In this document: positions 1-25,238 of the stretch, one piece after another | How the letters are laid out: every line of letters begins with the position of its first letter | How positions within the stretch are numbered: position 1 is the first letter of the stretch | From: Ephydatia muelleri | Taxonomy: Eukaryota; Porifera; Demospongiae; Spongillida; Spongillidae | Length of the DNA: 64,000 bases | Assembly (NCBI GenBank): GCA_013339895.1 | Contig: JABACO010000004.1 | Coordinates: 6,211,582 to 6,275,581 of the forward strand | Direction: 5' to 3' | The notes under the pieces: model-generated | Databases searched by the model: none | Told to the model about the DNA's origin: nothing | What the model saw: only the letters and a program-made list of their open reading frames with translations | Made by a program: the position numbers and the translations under genes

Positions 1-17
1 GTGTGTGTGTGTGTGTG

Positions 18-1360
18 GACTGTACTTTTACCATGAAACAAAGATCAAGACAATATGCATTTGATTGAACAGGGTCAATCGATCCATTGTCAGACCAACC
101 ATCTGACAGTCATGTGTCAGATTGAGTTCCCATTTCCCATACACTGTATGTGTTCCCCACACAAAGTGTTCAGCTCTAGGGTGGGTCTCAACCCCTTTAG
201 CAGTTGATTCCTATGGGGCTTGGGGTAAAGAGGCTTCATTGTTTTTTATACAAGTTGCTGCTCGGCTTGCAATCCACAAGTCCCTGCCAAAGTCACAGGC
301 TTCTTTCGACCTGTTCTCCAACTTAAGCATTTGCTTAATTAGAGCAAATGCCAGAGCCATTCTCTGAAGAGTGTAGAACTGTACCTGTCTGTGTTTGATG
401 TGTATATTTGTTTGTAACCTCATAATTAATTTTTTTGTATTTGTGGTTTATAAAGCACTGGCTTTGAATGATTAATTTTTGCACCCCTTTTGTAAGTGTT
501 GGACAATATGATCATCCTCTATGATAGCAATGCTGGAATAGTTCTTGGGTCACATTTTAGCTCCCATACTGTTCATTGTATATATGGCTAACATTTTAAA
601 GGGTTAAAAAGAAACTAATATTAAAAACACATTTTAGTTGCATACAAGGTGCTGGGATTTTGTAACAATTTGTATAATGATGATAGTGATGCCTAGCTTT
701 GAATTCCTGCAGCTATTTTGAGCACCAGCCCTTGTCTTTAAGCTGTTATGATTGCATAAATCACACAAGATAATTATTATGGCATTGTGACAACTTTAAC
801 CACACTTAGACTAATGAATCACTGTAATCATTGCACTAACTTGACAACAGTTGTCACAATGACATAATAATTATCTTGTATGATTATGCAATCATAATAG
901 CTTAAAGTCAAGGGCTGGGGGCTCAAAATGGCTGCCGAATTCAAAGCTAGTTCCCAAAGACTTCCTTTAGAGGCACAGTTCAAAACATTGTACAATCCAC
1001 AAGTACACAGGCAGCATAAAAAATGTTAGCCATTATATACAATGAGCAGTATGGGAGCTAAGATGCGACCCAAGAACAGCATTGCTACCATAGAGGATGA
1101 TCATATTGTCCTAAGCTTATTAAAGGGGTGTGAAATTAATTATTCAAAGCCAGTGCTTTATAAACCACAAATACAATAAATTAATTATGTACAGTGCATG
1201 TGTTGTGTGTTGTATGTTTTGTGTGGGGAACACATATGGGAGATGGGAACTCAATTTGACACATGTCTGTCAGATGGTAGGTCTGCCAATGGATCGGTTC
1301 AATCAAATGCATATTGTCTTGATCTTGAATTTTATTGTTCATGATAAAAGTACAGTCCGT
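18..1360. repeat. Imperfect 1.3 kb palindrome (foldback element)
   Basis: The two halves are reverse complements. About 20-160 pairs with 1215-1357, 421-600 with 1020-1190, and 690-795 with 845-945, turning near 820. The left arm has about 255 extra bases (165-420) with no partner on the right. Those bases carry a retroelement fragment. The window may begin inside the element, because the first 17 bases are a (GT)n run. Arm divergence suggests an old copy. No transposase is seen inside. Confidence 0.8.
165..373 (+). pseudogene. Fragment of retroelement C-terminal module (copy 1)
   Basis: The translated stretch contains LGWVSTPLAVDSYGAWGKEA and further on LIRANARAIL. I recognise this as the end of a module found at the C-terminus of reverse-transcriptase-bearing predicted proteins in sponges and cnidarians. 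It has no proper start and ends at a stop just after the ARAIL motif, which is the usual end of the module. It sits in the unpaired insertion of the left palindrome arm. Five more fragments of the module occur in the window. That it is a restriction-like endonuclease is inference. Confidence 0.55.
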
Positions 1361-1371
1361 ATACTTATTTA

Positions 1372-1895
1372 TCACAAGCAATTCGTATTTCTAGTATTGA
1401 TGCCTTTATGTAACCAGGACAACAGATAATGTGCTACATTTAATGATTCGGCAACTGTACATGTCAGTACCCCAGTAGAGGTTGTGCTGAGGCCTCTTTT
1501 CAAATCAGCATAATTTTTTTTTCCAGTTGGATTTTGTTTTGGAGGGGTACTCGTCCTCATGCCTTTGCCAGTATTGATGACCAATTATTGCCTGTATGTA
1601 CACATACAAGACGTACTGTATCCAAGTGTTGCCCTGATAGTGCTAGTAGTACTGTACACTTCATCAATCTTGTTAAAACTGACAACAATCTTGTCTTTTG
1701 ATTCTGTTACACTGTACATGTACATACATATGGAGTGATACATGTACATGTATGTATTTGTAGTAAATGTACATATGTACATGCCAGTACTTCTTGTAGC
1801 AGTCATCACAACTACTGTATATACATACATGTATACACCTCCCTCATCACACCTCCCTCACACCTCCCTCATCACACCTCACCACCTCACCACAG
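1372..1895 (+). other. Non-coding, upstream of first visible KAT2 exon
   Basis: This stretch is AT-rich with many TACATGTA motifs, and ends in a C/T/A-rich tract of CACCTCCCTCAT-like units (about 1830-1890) that can serve as the polypyrimidine tract of the acceptor at 1894-1895. I see no credible coding region in it. Confidence 0.5.
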
Positions 1896-17381
<15,486 letters not shown>

Positions 17382-18345
17382 TTTCATATTACATCTTTGT
17401 TTGTTGAAATGTTTGTTTATCACATAAAGGGATCTGTCAAGATATTTGTAGTTGGGACAAAATACTTGAAGGCTTGTCATAAGACAGTGTGGATTGAGCA
17501 CGCAAGTCTCTACATGTATGCGTGCTTGGCATAGGGGTGTCTGGCAAAGATAGCATGTATAAATACTAGTCTGTATTGGCCATTTAATATATCCAATTGA
17601 TATATGGGACGGTGTCCAGAAAAATCACCCTTCTGGAGTTTAAAATTTTATCACTATAAAAATTGTACGTTATACTCATCGTAGCATATCTTCACAACGG
17701 TTTGATGTTTAACTTTCAAATTTCGTACACTTGTTCACACATCATTTCTCTCTGTGCAGTCCTATTTTGGTGCTCTACATATTTACCATGCCATGGTTGC
17801 AAAAGGTCTCTAACCCAATGGGTTAGAATTCCACACTTCTCCAGATACGAGGATGATAACGCGTCAAATTCGGAGTGTACATAGAAGAGTCCTATAGCTT
17901 TTGATTTCTGCAGATCGTTAAGTTAGTTCTTATCCGTTACGGAGATATAGATTTTCATAGTAGCTCTTCATTTCTCGCCACTGACGTTAGCAACCCACTC
18001 TACCGATGCGATTATGTAATGGACACGCCTTTTCCCCAAAATTTACGTATGAACCCGGCGGGCCCGCTTTGAACTATCGCTCAACTAGCTGCTGCCAGGC
18101 CCGTGCGTAGGATTTTGGAAATGGGGGTTCGATTAACCGCCAGGGAATAAAGGGGGCGTCGATGACAAAATATGGCAAAGTGCGGGGAAGCTTTGAGTAT
18201 CGTTAAAAGTATTCTCCAATCAGTCACACAAGATCAACCCTCTCTACTTCAGTGCACACAAGATCAGCCCTCTCTACTTCAGTGCACATGCACAAGATCA
18301 GTCCTCTCCACTTCAGAGATCCTCCTGTCCATCCACCACTCCCAG

Positions 18346-18810
18346 TTTCTTATTGCATCCTATTGCTGGAATGCAAGAGCACCTGTCACACCCAGATGGG
18401 AGGAGACACTGGTGCTTGACGTTCATATCTATGGCATTCCCCACCACTTGGTCATGTTGCTCCCAATGATGAACATGGAGTTCTATGACATTGACATAGT
18501 GGTGAGTAGGAGCGTGTGGTGGTGTTTGTAGTGTGTCCATTATGACTTGATAAGCTGTCAGGTGTCTAGAAATACGTGCCATTAATCTTAAGCTGAACTG
18601 TTTGTGCATTTACACTGTACATGTACATGTATGTGGTACATGGATTATATGTGTGAAAGGTGGGTGATATCACATATCTCACATATCTGGTGCAGTATGT
18701 TAGCTGGTAATCTCACCCCCTTCCACCCCCTCTGCTAGATGGCCAATGCAGTTGGCAACACTATCGCTTGCACAAGACGGGGGTGCTCACTAAAAGTAAA
18801 CCCAAACAAG
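18346..18810 (+). pseudogene. Two exons of an unrecognised gene, left-arm copy
   Basis: An exon at 18346-18501 begins after CCCAG and ends at a GTGAGT donor. It encodes 52 residues including SYCWNARAP, PRWEETLVLDV and LPMMNMEFYDIDI. A second block at 18739-18810 follows TCTGCTAG. In this copy it has single-base insertions that break the MAMQLAHYRLHKT frame still open in the other arm. PRWEETLVLDV recalls a C2-like beta strand, but I do not recognise the protein. Probably a decayed duplicate. Confidence 0.45.
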
Positions 18811-18817
18811 GTTTTCT

Positions 18818-19165
18818 ATACCTCCTCCTACTCCCCCTCCTCTTCCTCCTTCTCTTCTCTCCGTCTTTCTCCTTCTCTCTCTTCCTCCATCTCCTCTCCC
18901 TCCTCCTCCTCCTCTTACCTACCATCCCATTGCATCCACCCTCCCCCTTCACCTCCACCCTCTCTCTTCCTCCTCTTCCTTCAACTTTCCTTCCCATTGC
19001 ATCCTCCTCCTCCTCCTCCCCTTTCTCCCCCTCCCCTCCCTCCCATCCTCTCTTCCTCCTCACCCCTCCTCCTCCTCCTCTTCCTCCTACCTTTCTTCCC
19101 AATGCATCCACCTCTCCCCCTCCTCCCCCTCCTCCTCCTCCTCCCTCTACCTTCCTTCCCATTAC
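18818..19165 (+). repeat. (CCT)-rich pyrimidine tract
   Basis: About 350 bases of CTCCTC/CCTCCT units, almost pyrimidine-only except for short CCCATTGCATCCACC interruptions. It lies just after the second exon-like block. The counterpart is the purine tract at 20110-20370. Pro/Ser/Leu open frames across it are artefacts. Confidence 0.9.
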
Positions 19166-19199
19166 AGTGTACATCCACCCCTTGGTTAGGGATGGGTTT

Positions 19200-20080
19200 T
19201 AATATTTACACACTATAACTATGGTTTCAAAGGATGTGTTCCATCCCCAATATATATATTAGGCAGTGGAATGTATTTGTGGGATTTGCAGGCAGTCAGA
19301 AAAGGCTACTACAAGAGATACAGAGCTTGCACTAGAATTTTGTTGAGATTGAACTCTACAGTGGATGTATGTTGGTGCAAGCCTTTTCTGAATATTATTA
19401 AACCCTTATCAGTACAGATTGTGGGTGGTCAGTGGTTTACATAGACAAGCAAGCCAAATGACACAGAATCACAGGTACCTTGTACATGTTCTTCATGGAA
19501 GTTAGAAAAAGTAGTTTTGAACTGCATGTATGCATGTCATAGCACTAAGGAAAGTACACTGCAAATAAGGAGAGGGGGAAACAGGAGGAGGTGTGGGGGT
19601 GTAACATCTGATGTCCCTGCCTAATTGTTGGCAGTGCCTGCTAGGTTGTTGCATTGTCACCTTTTTAGTTGTAAAATAACCAAACATAGGGTATATTGCT
19701 ACATCTCCCCCACCCATCATACATTACATGTCTATGCTGAAGTACCAAAATGATTCGTAGTGCTTGCAAATTTACAGTACACTGCATGACTTGCAATACC
19801 AATAGTTAAAGCTGAATTTTTCTTTCGACACATGTCTCTTATCATTTATTCATGAATTTTATGTTCATGCGTGTGCAGAGCAGAACTGGTATCATATCTC
19901 TTATCACACATTGTGCATGCAAAGGACAAAATCAGCTCTGATTTCTTCCTTCTTTTTCTTTTCCCTGGTTCAGTAGCACCATCCACATGGTGATTTTCAC
20001 TAGCTAAAGTCTGAGAGATATCTTGATCACTTGGTTGTGCTTTCTCTGATTATCCTGGCTGACCCTCCTTAGTAGGTAAC
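19200..20080. other. Spacer of the inverted duplication
   Basis: About 880 bases between the two polypurine/polypyrimidine tracts. No domain, splice-bounded exon or repeat is recognised. Confidence 0.4.
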
Positions 20081-20109
20081 ACTGCTGCTTGTGCATGATA
20101 CTTCTTTTT

Positions 20110-20370
20110 AGGGGTGAGGAGTAAGGGAGGATGGGAGGGAGGGATGAGGCGGGGGAGGGGTGGATGCAATGGGAAGGAAGGTTGAAGGAAGAGGAGGAAG
20201 AGAGAGAGGGTGGAGGTGAAGGGGGAGGGTGGATGCAATGGGATGGTAGGTAAGAGGAGGAGGAGGAGGGAGAGGAGGAGATGGAGGAAGAGGAGAGGGA
20301 GGAGGAAGAGGGAGAGAAGAGGAGGAGGAGGAGGAAGAGGAGGAGAGGTAGGGGGAGTAGGAGGAGGTAT
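20110..20370 (+). repeat. (AGG)-rich purine tract
   Basis: Reverse-complement partner of 18818-19165, shorter by about 90 bases. Confidence 0.9.
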
Positions 20371-20377
20371 AGAAAAC

Positions 20378-21110
20378 CTGGTTTGGGTTGACTTGTAGGT
20401 GAGCACAAACGTCTTGTGCAAGCGATAGTGTGCCAACTGCATGGCCATCTAGCAGAGGGGTGGAAGGGGGGAGATGTACCACGTGCTAACATACATGCAC
20501 CAGATATGTGAGAATGTATATCAATCGATGCACCTTCCACACATATAATCCATGTACCACATACATGTACATGTACAGTGTAAATGCACAAACAGTTCAG
20601 CTAAGATTAATGGCATGTATTTCTAGACACACTGACAACAACTTATCAAGTCATAATGGACACACTACAAACACCACACACGCTCCTACTCACCACTTAT
20701 GTCAATGTCATAGAACTCCATGTTCATCATTGGGGGCAACATGACCAAGTGGTGGGGAATGCCATAGATATGAACATCAAGCACCAGTGTCTCCTCCCAT
20801 CTGGGTGTGACAGGTGCTCTTGCATTCCAGCAATAGGATGCAATAAGAAACTGGGAGTGGTGGATGGACGGGAGGACACACTCGCACCCTCATACACCCT
20901 CCGACACCATACAGGCATCCACATACATGTAAACTAAGGTACACCTGTGCAATCCATCTTTGTACGTACCACTGATACACACACATCAAAGAAGTTGTCT
21001 CCAGATGCTGTGGTACGCACAGAGTCATTTCCAGGTTTTAGAAGCTGGTATGGATACGTTGGCATGGTCCCAGCCTATTTTCCTAACATCCAGTCTGCTA
21101 GCATGAGTTG
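20378..21110 (-). CDS. Three exons of the same unrecognised gene, right-arm copy
   Basis: In minus order: about 21110-20970 (YPYQLLKPGNDSV, then SGDNFFDVCVSV, donor GTACGT), 20850-20694 (same SYCWNARAP...YDIDI exon, donor GTGAGT) and 20448-20378 (MAMQLAHYRLHKT then FVLTYKS). The first two join in phase 0. The middle exon has one extra A before its donor compared with the left copy, which spoils the join to the third. The first exon has no counterpart in the left arm, so this is the more complete copy. The parent protein is not recognised. No start or stop is visible. Confidence 0.45.
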
Positions 21111-21129
21111 TAGAAGGAATGGCTGGTAA

Positions 21130-21340
21130 GGAGTGTGTGTGTGTGTTATGTGTGTGTGTGTGTGTGTGCGTGTTATGTGTGTGTGTGTGTGTTATGTGTG
21201 TGTGTGCGTGTTATGTGTGTGTGTGTGTGTTATGTGTGTGTGTGCGTGTTATGTGTGTGTGTGTGTGTTATGTGTGTGTGTGCGTGTTATGTGTGTGTGT
21301 TATGTGTGTGTGTGTATGTGTGCGTATGTGTGTGTGAAAA
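21130..21340 (+). repeat. GT array with GTTATGTGTG higher-order units
   Basis: (GT)n blocks of 12-20 bases are separated by regular GTTAT and GCGTGTTAT interruptions, giving a repeat of about 19-33 bases. Confidence 0.9.
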
Positions 21341-21353
21341 GCGTTACCATGAG

Positions 21354-21605
21354 TGCAGAGAAGGGTGGCCATGAGTGCGATAAGGGTGACCATGAGTGCA
21401 GAGAAGGGGGCATGGCTATGAGTGCAGAGAAGGGTGACCATGAGTACGTGCAGAGAAGGGTGGCCATGAGTTCAGAGAAGGGTGACCATGAGTGCAGAGA
21501 AGGGTGACCATGAGTGCAGAGAAGGATGACCATGAGAGAAGGGTGACCATGAGTGCAGAGAAGGGTGGCCATGAGTGCAGATAAGGGGTGGTCAGAGAAG
21601 GGTGA
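21354..21605 (+). repeat. 21-bp minisatellite GTGACCATGAGTGCAGAGAAGG
   Basis: About eleven head-to-tail copies of a unit reading GGTGACCATGAGTGCAGAGAA with point variants (gtggcc, gtgcgataa) and partial units. It is followed at 21620-21675 by a pure (GT)n run. An open frame of Glu/Lys/Gly/Asp/His/Cys units runs across it, but nothing supports translation. Confidence 0.9.
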
Positions 21606-21613
21606 CCATTGTA

Positions 21614-21673
<60 letters not shown>

Positions 21674-21679
21674 TGTGAA

Positions 21680-22690
21680 ACAGTCATAGATAAAGTAATT
21701 GCTAGCAAGGAAGCATCCGAGGTTTGACTGATGCATACGTTGAACAGACATGAGATGCCCTCCTATTTGCTTCCCCTTGCCATTACGAGTTTGGGGGTGC
21801 ATGGCACAGGATCAACATCCCAAATAACCAACCTTTCACTGTGTCCAATGGTGATGCTGAACATGAAAATGGTGCAGCACTAGGTGAAGGTTGTGACCAT
21901 GTGGCTCTAGTATACCAGGAGGAAGTTGTGTCCACCTACTACAGTGAGAGATGAAGTCTCCTTCAATCATCACCTAGGATTAGATTGCAAATAGCAATGC
22001 ACAAGGTAGAACATAACAAAAGATGGATTAAAGTAGGATATGGAGCACATAGAAAAGAAAATCAATGGGCATCAAATAGGAGGTGAATTAATGTACGTAG
22101 CACATAAATACAGCATTGATACATATAGGCTTATGGTAAGAGCAAATTAATATTTGGGTAGAAAGAAAAGCAGACAATATGAATGGTCTAGAGGGATATG
22201 CCATACAGAGTAGAGGTAGTCTGGGTACCAGATAACTGAAGTCATCCGGTCCCCAGACTAGTGTAGAGGGTGAAGAAGGTGGTCCCATGATTAGAAGGCA
22301 TGGTACATGCATGCTTACATGCACTGAGCAGATATAGAAAAAGGGTGCACAATGTAAACTACCATGACCCAAGCGATACATATGAACGTCGAGCGATACT
22401 GTTTCATGTTGAAACATACCGTACGAAACACAATCGTCTGATCTACTATACCACGTAGCACTGGTAGCAGCTGCTAGGCCCGTGCGCAGTGGGTTCGATC
22501 GAACCCTCCCCCCCCGGCCCGGTTCCTCCCGATCGAAAATGGCGACACGTAAAAGACTCAGTGGTAGCAATCAGAAGCAAGGCGATATCACCATGCAAAT
22601 ACTTTCGACATTGTACCGATCATATTGATAATATGCCATCTCATTCGGCTGATGGTACAGAGAGCATAGCCACTGACCTACAGTCTCTCT
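21680..22690. other. Insert in right arm, no gene
   Basis: This non-palindromic filler contains a 50-base TIR-like pair at 22211-22262 (TAGTCTGGGTACCAG and CCCCAGACTA) and a GC-rich segment GGCCCGTGCGCAGTGGG near 22480-22540 with a C9 run. I recognise no coding region. Confidence 0.4.
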
Positions 22691-22734
22691 CGCACTGACT
22701 CTCAATCTGATCGCATGTCTGTGTGCATTGACGT

Positions 22735-22925
22735 GGAGAGGACTGACCTTGTGTCTGAAGTGGAGAGGACCGATCTTGTGCATGTGCACTGAAGTAGAGA
22801 GGGCTGATCTTGTGTGCACTGAAGTAGAGAGGGCTGATCTTGTGTGCACTGAAGTAGAGAGGGTTGATCTTGTGTGCACTGAAGTAGAGAGGGTTGATCT
22901 TGTGTGACTGATTGGAGAATACTTT
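22735..22925 (+). repeat. 30-bp tandem repeat, expanded relative to left arm
   Basis: The unit is TGAAGTAGAGAGGGCTGATC plus TTGTGTGCAC. About six copies lie here. The matching place in the left arm (18226-18320) has about three, so the array changed length after the duplication. Confidence 0.88.
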
Positions 22926-23914
22926 TAACGATACTCAAAGCTTCCCCGCACTTTGCCGTATTTTGTCATCGACGCCCCCTTTATTCCCTGGCGGTTAATC
23001 GAACCCCCATTTCCAAAATCCTACGCACGGGCCTGGCAGCAGCTAGTTGAGCGATAGTTCAAAGCGGGCCCGCCGGGTTCATACGTAAATTTTGGGGAAA
23101 AGGCGTGTGTCCATTACATAATCGCATCGGTAGAGTGGGTTGCTAACGTGAGTGGCGAGAAATGAAGAGCTACTATGAAAATCTATATCTCCGTAACGGA
23201 TAAGAACTAACTTAACGATCTGCAGAAATCAAAAGCTATAGGACTCTTCTATGTACACTCCGAATTTGACGCGTTATCATCCTCGTATCTGGAGAAGTGT
23301 GGAATTCTAACCCATTGGGTTAGAGACCTTTTGCAACCATTGCATGGTAAATATTTAGAGCACCAAAATAGGATTGCACAGAGAGAAATGATGTGTGAAC
23401 AAGTGTACGAAATTTGAAAGTAAAACATCAAACCGTTGTGAAGATATGCTACGTTGAGTAACGTACAATTTTTATAGTGATAAAATTTAAACTCCAGAAG
23501 GGTGATTTTGCTGGACACCGTCCCATATTATGATCATATAAATGAGAATTGAAAAAGGCGCGCGCAGTCATCTAGTTAATACTACCTACCCTACAGCTCA
23601 GCTCTCTCCTTGGACGTAGCCCTTGCCTTAAAGATTGGTACATGTAGGCTAGCCACCTCATGGTACTTGCCATCCTTGGCTGAAGCCACTATGTACGCGC
23701 TAGATGCGCCTTTATTAGGAGGCGGCCATCTGGATGGCTGGACGTTTGGATCGGGTGACGGAGCGGAGGGGTTGACTTCGGGAGTCGCCACGAAATGGGT
23801 GGATCTTTCCACACAGAATAGGGCCATGCAAGAGGAACTATACCCCAAGGCTGTCCTTTGAAGACCATGTGGATCATTCTTTACAAAAACCACGGACGTC
23901 GGACAGGACTTGAC

Positions 23915-24055
23915 CTAGTCTCGTACCCAGACCCTAGTACGTCACAGCTGCGGATGGATTACATCACTGCTACGCTAGAACTATAACTAGTTCTAGCGTA
24001 GCGGTGATGTAATCCATCCGCAGCTGTGACGTACTAGGGTCTGGGTACGAGACTA
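23915..24055. mobile_element. 141-bp MITE with TIR CTAGTCTCGTACCCAGACC and 8-bp target duplication
   Basis: This is nearly a perfect hairpin: both halves are complementary across about 65 bases. It is flanked by direct GACTTGAC at 23907-23914 and 24056-24063. The same TIR bounds the element at 56890-57213. An 8-bp duplication is typical of hAT and P-type transposases. Confidence 0.92.
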
Positions 24056-24466
24056 GACTTGACCTGGAACAATGCCAAGCCATCAAGGCACTGATGGGGA
24101 AAAAATCTTTATAAGTTCAAACCATGCACATATTACAACACTCAATTAATCATTGCATGAGCAAATAAAGCAGGAAAAAAAGTAATATGCTGTGTATCAG
24201 TGATTATTAAACAAACTGAATATTCATTTTTGTTATTAAGCAACTTGAAGGTTAATCATTTCTAAAGTCATACAATTGAAATTAATTAGTAATCTATAGC
24301 TACATTTATTTAGCAATTTTTCTATGATTGTGAGACAATCATATGAGAAAAGTATGCTACATCTTCTGCTGCCTGCTTATCAATAGAATTTTATTAATAA
24401 GCACGCTGTCCCTGGGAATATGACATATTGTCTAGTGTAATGGATCTCACCGGTGGTGTGCAATAA

Positions 24467-25024
24467 GGATATGGGATCGTTTTCACGAAGAGGGACCTAT
24501 AACGCAAAAATTATAAAATTTCAAGTACACTCAAAAGCATTCACAGGAAAAAGTTAGAAACGTCCAGGCATGCATGGGTTTCAGGGTGTTATTTATTTAC
24601 ACACTTTAGAATTGGATGGCTAGCATGGGAATTGCGGTAAAAAACCATCCTGGGATTAAGCGTCCACGGTGGTAAAAACCATATGCATATGGTTTTTACG
24701 ATATTCCCAACCTGGATGCTTAATCTTAGGATGGGCTATTCCCACGCTAGACATCGATCCAATCACAGAGTGGTTTTATGCTAAAAACCACCCTGAAAAC
24801 CCATGCCTGGACGTTTCTAACTTTTTCCTGTGATTGATATGCTTGCGTTGAAATGTATGACTAATTAAATATTCAGAGCCTTACACCTCCATGACAGATA
24901 CTCCAATTCTCAGTGCATAAGAAGCAATGTGTAGAGGACATTTCAGACTTTTAGAATATCAAAAATTGGAAATCTTGAAAAAAACAAAACATGCATGCCT
25001 TTTTCGTGGAAACGATACCCATAT
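24467..25024. mobile_element. Nested MITEs
   Basis: The outer ends ATATGGGATCGTTTTCACGA and the complement of TTTTTCGTGGAAACGATACC bound a 560-base element of the same family as 12291-12535. Inside it, 24544-24832 is itself a palindrome (GGAAAAAGTTAGAAACGTCC at both ends) with an inner hairpin around ACCATATGCATATGGT near 24678-24693. This suggests one element inserted into another. Confidence 0.85.
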
Positions 25025-25238
25025 GCTCAAATGTGGGCAATTTAAAGAGATATGGATGTGTGAAAATGCAAACAACAGCTTTTTTTATTGCATGCAGTGG
25101 GCCTTCTAGTACTCTATAATCAATTTACTCTAGCATCAATAAATAAAATACAGATTTATGTAAAGTCATGAATAGCACTAATTACAAATGGTACTCAGCA
25201 TATACATCATTAGCATTATCATAACATATCATTCATTC

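Larger units (their letters stand above)
17603..23528. repeat. 6 kb inverted duplication
   Basis: The left arm 17603-19190 is repeated in reverse complement at 20085-20890 and 22735-23528. The outer ends (ATGGGACGGTGTCCAG and its complement) define the borders. About 1.85 kb (20890-22735) of microsatellite, minisatellite and other sequence interrupts the right arm. Both arms carry the same unusual landmarks in order: a GC-rich GGCCCGTGCGTAGG segment, a 30-bp tandem array, the same two exon-like blocks and a 350-base (CCT)-rich tract. Arms differ by point changes and small indels and by array copy number. Confidence 0.9.

Noticed and set aside
18739..19218. Pro/Ser/Leu-rich and Arg/Gly/Glu-rich frames over CCT/AGG tracts (also 20004-20591)
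   Set aside because: Explained by the trinucleotide-like repeat; only the first 24 residues correspond to an exon.
22211..22262. Tiny 52-base TIR element TAGTCTGGGTACC...CCCCAGACTA
   Set aside because: It resembles the 8-bp-duplication MITE ends, but the arms are short and no target duplication is readable.
21354..22925. CRISPR-like array from regularly spaced repeats
   Set aside because: The 21-bp and 30-bp units are head-to-tail without unique spacers, and the DNA is eukaryotic.
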